From positions 1 through 35,626 of the forward strand of contig CACYGW010000015.1 of the NCBI GenBank assembly GCA_902774045.1: a stretch of 35,626 nucleotides of DNA. Reading direction: 5' to 3'. Source of the stretch: an uncultured Bacteroidia bacterium (GTDB taxonomy: Bacteria; Bacteroidota; Bacteroidia; Bacteroidales; UBA932). Position numbers and translations under genes: made by a program. The notes beneath the pieces are model-generated. The model made no database searches. It was not told the DNA's origin and saw only the letters and a list, made by a program, of their open reading frames with translations. Of the stretch, positions 33,250 through 35,626 are shown piece by piece; the stretch's first letter is position 1; each line of letters opens with the position of its first letter.

Positions 33250-34260
33250 TTACTGCTCAAGCATATAGGATGCGACAATTTTGGCAAGAGTAGCATTATC
33301 GTCATCGGCGCCATAATCCCAATACATAGCCCCAAGAACGTCAGCATCGACCACAAACCTGCATTTTAGCCTCATCGACCTGGGATTCTCATAATTAAAT
33401 ACAAACTCCCCGGCGTCATTCACAAAATAAGGTACAAGAGCCACATCGTCCCAAAGAACGGTAAACCCACTGGAATCTATCTGCCTGTAATTGGCATAAT
33501 CCTCATACTCAGAAGCCTTCCCGCGACCATAAAAAGGCAGACCAACTGTAATCCTATCCCTAGGAATACCCGCGTCCAGATGTGCCTTAAGGGCAGCCTC
33601 CGTAGAACCCGGCCCGGTAAGGGCAGAATTATGCAGGCCGGAAGAAATGCCACGCCCCGCAGGAGACATATCGTAAGACATAATATTCACAAAATCCACG
33701 AAAGGCAAAACAGCCTTATGATCTATGTACCGCGCACTCCACACAGAAGCATAGGTAAGAAGTTTATCAGGACCTATCGCCTCCCGGATATCCTGCATAA
33801 GCAAAGTATAATTTGCCGTATCGTCGGGGCTGGCAGAGATTCCCGCAGCCCGGCTGGTAGGATACTCCCAGTCTATATCGATACCATCAATACCATAGGA
33901 ATCGACAATTCTCTTGCAATCTGCGGCAAAAGCAGCCCTGGTCTGCGGAGTGGCAGCCATCTCGCTGAACCGTCCCGAGCCCCATCCGCCGATAGAAAGC
34001 AGAACCTTGAGTTCCGGCTTCTGCTCCTTAAGACCAACGATAAGACGGAAACGCTCCTCGTTCTGGATAAGGACCCCGTCAAAAGACTCGTTAACGTGCC
34101 CGAAAGCATAATTGATATGTGTCATAAGGCTAACGTCGGGGATAACATCGCTCCCCCAGCCCGTAACATAGGCGACAACATATTTTTCTGATTTGGCCGT
34201 ACCGCAAGCGGCCGCAAGCACAGTAACAACTGCAATAAAAAGGATATTGATTCTTTTCAT
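33250..34260 (-). CDS. GH18 chitinase-like lipoprotein
   Basis: A 336-residue envelope lipoprotein with a glycoside hydrolase family 18 TIM barrel. The N-terminus MKRINILFIAVVTVLAAAC is an SPII signal with lipidated Cys19. LLSIGGWGSG is the SxGG substrate-binding motif. DGIDIDWEYP (125-134) is the DxxDxDxE catalytic motif with Glu132 as acid. VGLPFYGRG and VLGAMYWDYGADD complete the barrel. Substrate is probably a GlcNAc-containing polymer such as chitin, glycoprotein N-glycan or peptidoglycan, not decidable here. ATG at 34260 is chosen because the signal starts there. Convergent with GH3 but not otherwise linked; no susC/susD pair is in view. Confidence 0.92.
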   Translation of the reverse strand: MKRINILFIAVVTVLAAACGTAKSEKYVVAYVTGWGSDVIPDVSLMTHINYAFGHVNESFDGVLIQNEERFRLIVGLKEQKPELKVLLSIGGWGSGRFSEMAATPQTRAAFAADCKRIVDSYGIDGIDIDWEYPTSRAAGISASPDDTANYTLLMQDIREAIGPDKLLTYASVWSARYIDHKAVLPFVDFVNIMSYDMSPAGRGISSGLHNSALTGPGSTEAALKAHLDAGIPRDRITVGLPFYGRGKASEYEDYANYRQIDSSGFTVLWDDVALVPYFVNDAGEFVFNYENPRSMRLKCRFVVDADVLGAMYWDYGADDDNATLAKIVASYMLEQ

Positions 34261-34281
34261 AAGAGTAAACTTGAACGGTTG

Positions 34282-34312
34282 CAAATTTAACAAAAGAATT
34301 TGTTTATATTTG
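34282..34312. promoter_or_regulatory. Divergent promoter region with the shared 22-bp motif
   Basis: 34282-34303 matches 1301-1322 at 21 of 22 bases. It contains a minus-strand TAAATTTG box (34282-34289) for the GH18 gene; a plus-strand TATATTTG box (34305-34312) follows at once for the small exported protein at 34335. Confidence 0.5.
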
Positions 34313-34334
34313 CCAAGTTAACAAGCAATTATAA

Positions 34335-34691
34335 ATGAAACAATTTATTTTAGCATCCCTTCTGGTCCTGCTCACCGCCACAGCCGTAGCCCAGGACGAC
34401 TACTACCGCCGCCAGGCAGAAAAATACGGCCGCGAAGCCGAGTATTATCAGAGGAAGGCCGATAGTTACAGACGCGACGCAACCTATTATATGAATCAGG
34501 CCGATAGTTACGAGAGGGATGCCTCCTACAGCATAAGAAGAGGCGAATACGACAAGGCCGCAAATGCTCAGCGCAATGCCGCCAATGCGGCCGACAAAGC
34601 CTACACCCAGCTGCGCTACGCAAAAGAAGCATCGGACAAAGCCCAAATGTATCTAAACTGGGCCGCCGATGCTATGCGGAAACAAAAATAA
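34335..34691 (+). CDS. Exported alanine/tyrosine heptad-repeat protein
   Basis: A 118-residue protein I do not recognise. A signal peptide (MKQFILASLLVLLTATAVAQ) precedes a mature part of 98 residues, exactly fourteen heptads. The first mature heptads follow A-x-x-Y-x-R-x without a break: AEKYGRE, AEYYQRK, ADSYRRD, ATYYMNQ, ADSYERD. Alanine at every seventh position suggests an alanine-zipper coiled coil, as in the Lpp lipoprotein, with a stripe of tyrosines. It has no lipobox and no obvious C-terminal anchor. It is rich in Arg, Asp and Glu, so probably soluble in the periplasm or bound to the wall. Good promoter at 34305-34312; convergent with the transporter 11 bases beyond. Confidence 0.75.
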   Translation: MKQFILASLLVLLTATAVAQDDYYRRQAEKYGREAEYYQRKADSYRRDATYYMNQADSYERDASYSIRRGEYDKAANAQRNAANAADKAYTQLRYAKEASDKAQMYLNWAADAMRKQK

Positions 34692-34702
34692 TTGCTGTAT
34701 TT

Positions 34703-35626
34703 TTACTCTATTGGCGTAACCTTTCTCTTCCAGTTAAGAATAGGCAGCAGGCAGGCAATGAGAGCCGCGCCAATCCAGAACCAACTGGCATAGGTAAAGT
34801 CGTGGACACCATCGACCATATGCTTATCCAGAAGCTGACCGGTAACCACATTCTGTAGACCGGCTGCCGCATAGGAAGCCATACCCACTATACCAAGAGC
34901 TGCGCCCGTAGCCTGTCTGGGCACGAGGTCAATAGCCATAAGACCGCCCACAAAGCTTATGAGCACACCGATTGCTATACCAAAGAGGACCATCGATGTA
35001 ATGGCAACCCACTTCTGCGGGCCTCCGAAGAGGAAGAGAATTAGGGCGATAACCTCCAGAATACCGGCCACGAAGGCGGGATACTTGCGGCTTCCCTTGA
35101 ATATGGCATCTGAAAGCCAGCCGGAAATAACGGTGCCAAGAACACCAAAGATAGGATTCACTCCCACGATGGCGCCGGCCTCCGTAAGGCTGTAACCCCT
35201 AGACTCCTGAAGGAATATTATACCCCACTCGTTAATGGCGTAGCGGCTCATATACATAAAGGCGCTGGCCAGGGCAAGAATCCAAACACCGGGGTTGCGG
35301 ATAACTGCAGCCTGCATACGGCGTGTAAGGGCTCGTTTTTCAGATGCAGGAACTTCTGCGGGCTGGGGCTCGCCGGAAAGCTTTTCAATTGAAGGAAGGC
35401 CCTTGGACTCTGTGCTGTTATGCAGGAAGAATACTATGATGAGAACTCCCAGCATACCGGCAAGAGCGGCGCTGAAGAAGCCCCAAATCCAACCGAGGGC
35501 GGCTACCACAACGCTTACCAGCACGAAGGACAGTCCCTCGCCTATATTATGAGAAGAACTGAAGAATCCGTAGAACGTTCCCCTGATGCGTAACGGGAAC
35601 CATCGGGACAAAGAAATAATGGCCGG
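34703..35626 (-). CDS. OPA-family MFS transporter (5' end outside window)
   Basis: Partial gene; the reading frame stays open to the right edge (PAIISLSRWFPLRIRGTFYG), so the start lies beyond 35626. About 308 residues are visible, with roughly eight membrane helices. SRWFPLRIRGTFYGFFSSSHNIGEGLSF is the loop and helix typical of the organophosphate:phosphate antiporter family (GlpT, UhpT, UhpC). A charged central loop (SIEKLSGEPQPAEVPASEKRALTRRMQ) separates the halves. YINEWGIIFLQE-like AINEWGIIFLQESRGYSLTEAG and the C-terminal ILNWKRK also fit. The substrate is likely a sugar phosphate or glycerol phosphate, but the deciding residues lie outside the window. Confidence 0.88.
   Translation of the reverse strand, partial: PAIISLSRWFPLRIRGTFYGFFSSSHNIGEGLSFVLVSVVVAALGWIWGFFSAALAGMLGVLIIVFFLHNSTESKGLPSIEKLSGEPQPAEVPASEKRALTRRMQAAVIRNPGVWILALASAFMYMSRYAINEWGIIFLQESRGYSLTEAGAIVGVNPIFGVLGTVISGWLSDAIFKGSRKYPAFVAGILEVIALILFLFGGPQKWVAITSMVLFGIAIGVLISFVGGLMAIDLVPRQATGAALGIVGMASYAAAGLQNVVTGQLLDKHMVDGVHDFTYASWFWIGAALIACLLPILNWKRKVTPIE

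Overview
The window looks like one contiguous stretch of a Bacteroidales (Bacteroidota) chromosome, about half G+C. The lineage call rests on promoters of the Bacteroidota form (TTTG at -33 and TAnnTTTG at -7), a 286-residue primary sigma factor without an N-terminal 1.1 region, FadL/OmpP1-type porins, SPII lipoproteins and a gene set typical of gut Bacteroidales. I cannot place it to genus. Most of it is ordinary chromosomal housekeeping; I see no prophage, plasmid, IS transposase or CRISPR array.

Layout. 1-1258 holds a family-2 glycosyltransferase gene broken into two frames by an internal deletion. 1377-5302 is a two-gene rightward unit: a secreted tricorn-type S41 protease and a Dpm1-like polyprenol glycosyltransferase overlapping by one base. 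5326-6234 is an EamA exporter. 6385-12453 is a leftward unit, ygiQ - acidic hypothetical - ClC channel - tex. A divergent promoter pair separates it from a lipid kinase (12500-13375). 13378-17511 is the leftward unit htrA/degP - rpoD - argS. dnaN (17689) fires the other way and is followed by a DnaQ-like exonuclease and an odd gene whose 3' part contains a dispersed repeat. 20525-21702 carries an SPII binding protein and a tRNA-Thr(CGT) on the minus strand. 21747-24495 is a BaiN/HI0933 flavoprotein facing a FadL-type porin. 24649-29762 is a rightward unit: AraC regulator - metallophosphoesterase - YihY/BrkB - folD - a lipoprotein form of glutamate racemase. 29763-30165 is a 403-base gene-free stretch packed with different palindromic repeats. 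30166-35626 holds DUF554, a GH3 glucosidase, a GH18 lipoprotein, a small alanine/tyrosine heptad-repeat protein and a partial OPA-family transporter.

The most interesting items are: (1) REP-like elements whose internal hairpin stems covary, one of which is translated as in-frame 9-residue repeats; (2) the packed repeat region 29763-30165; (3) a lipoprotein glutamate-racemase homologue that keeps both catalytic cysteines; (4) an over-represented degenerate octamer, YCGATGGT, usually followed by NNC, found in several reading frames and between genes; (5) a 22-bp motif shared by two divergent promoter regions at opposite ends of the window. No clearly new multi-gene defence or biosynthetic system is visible.
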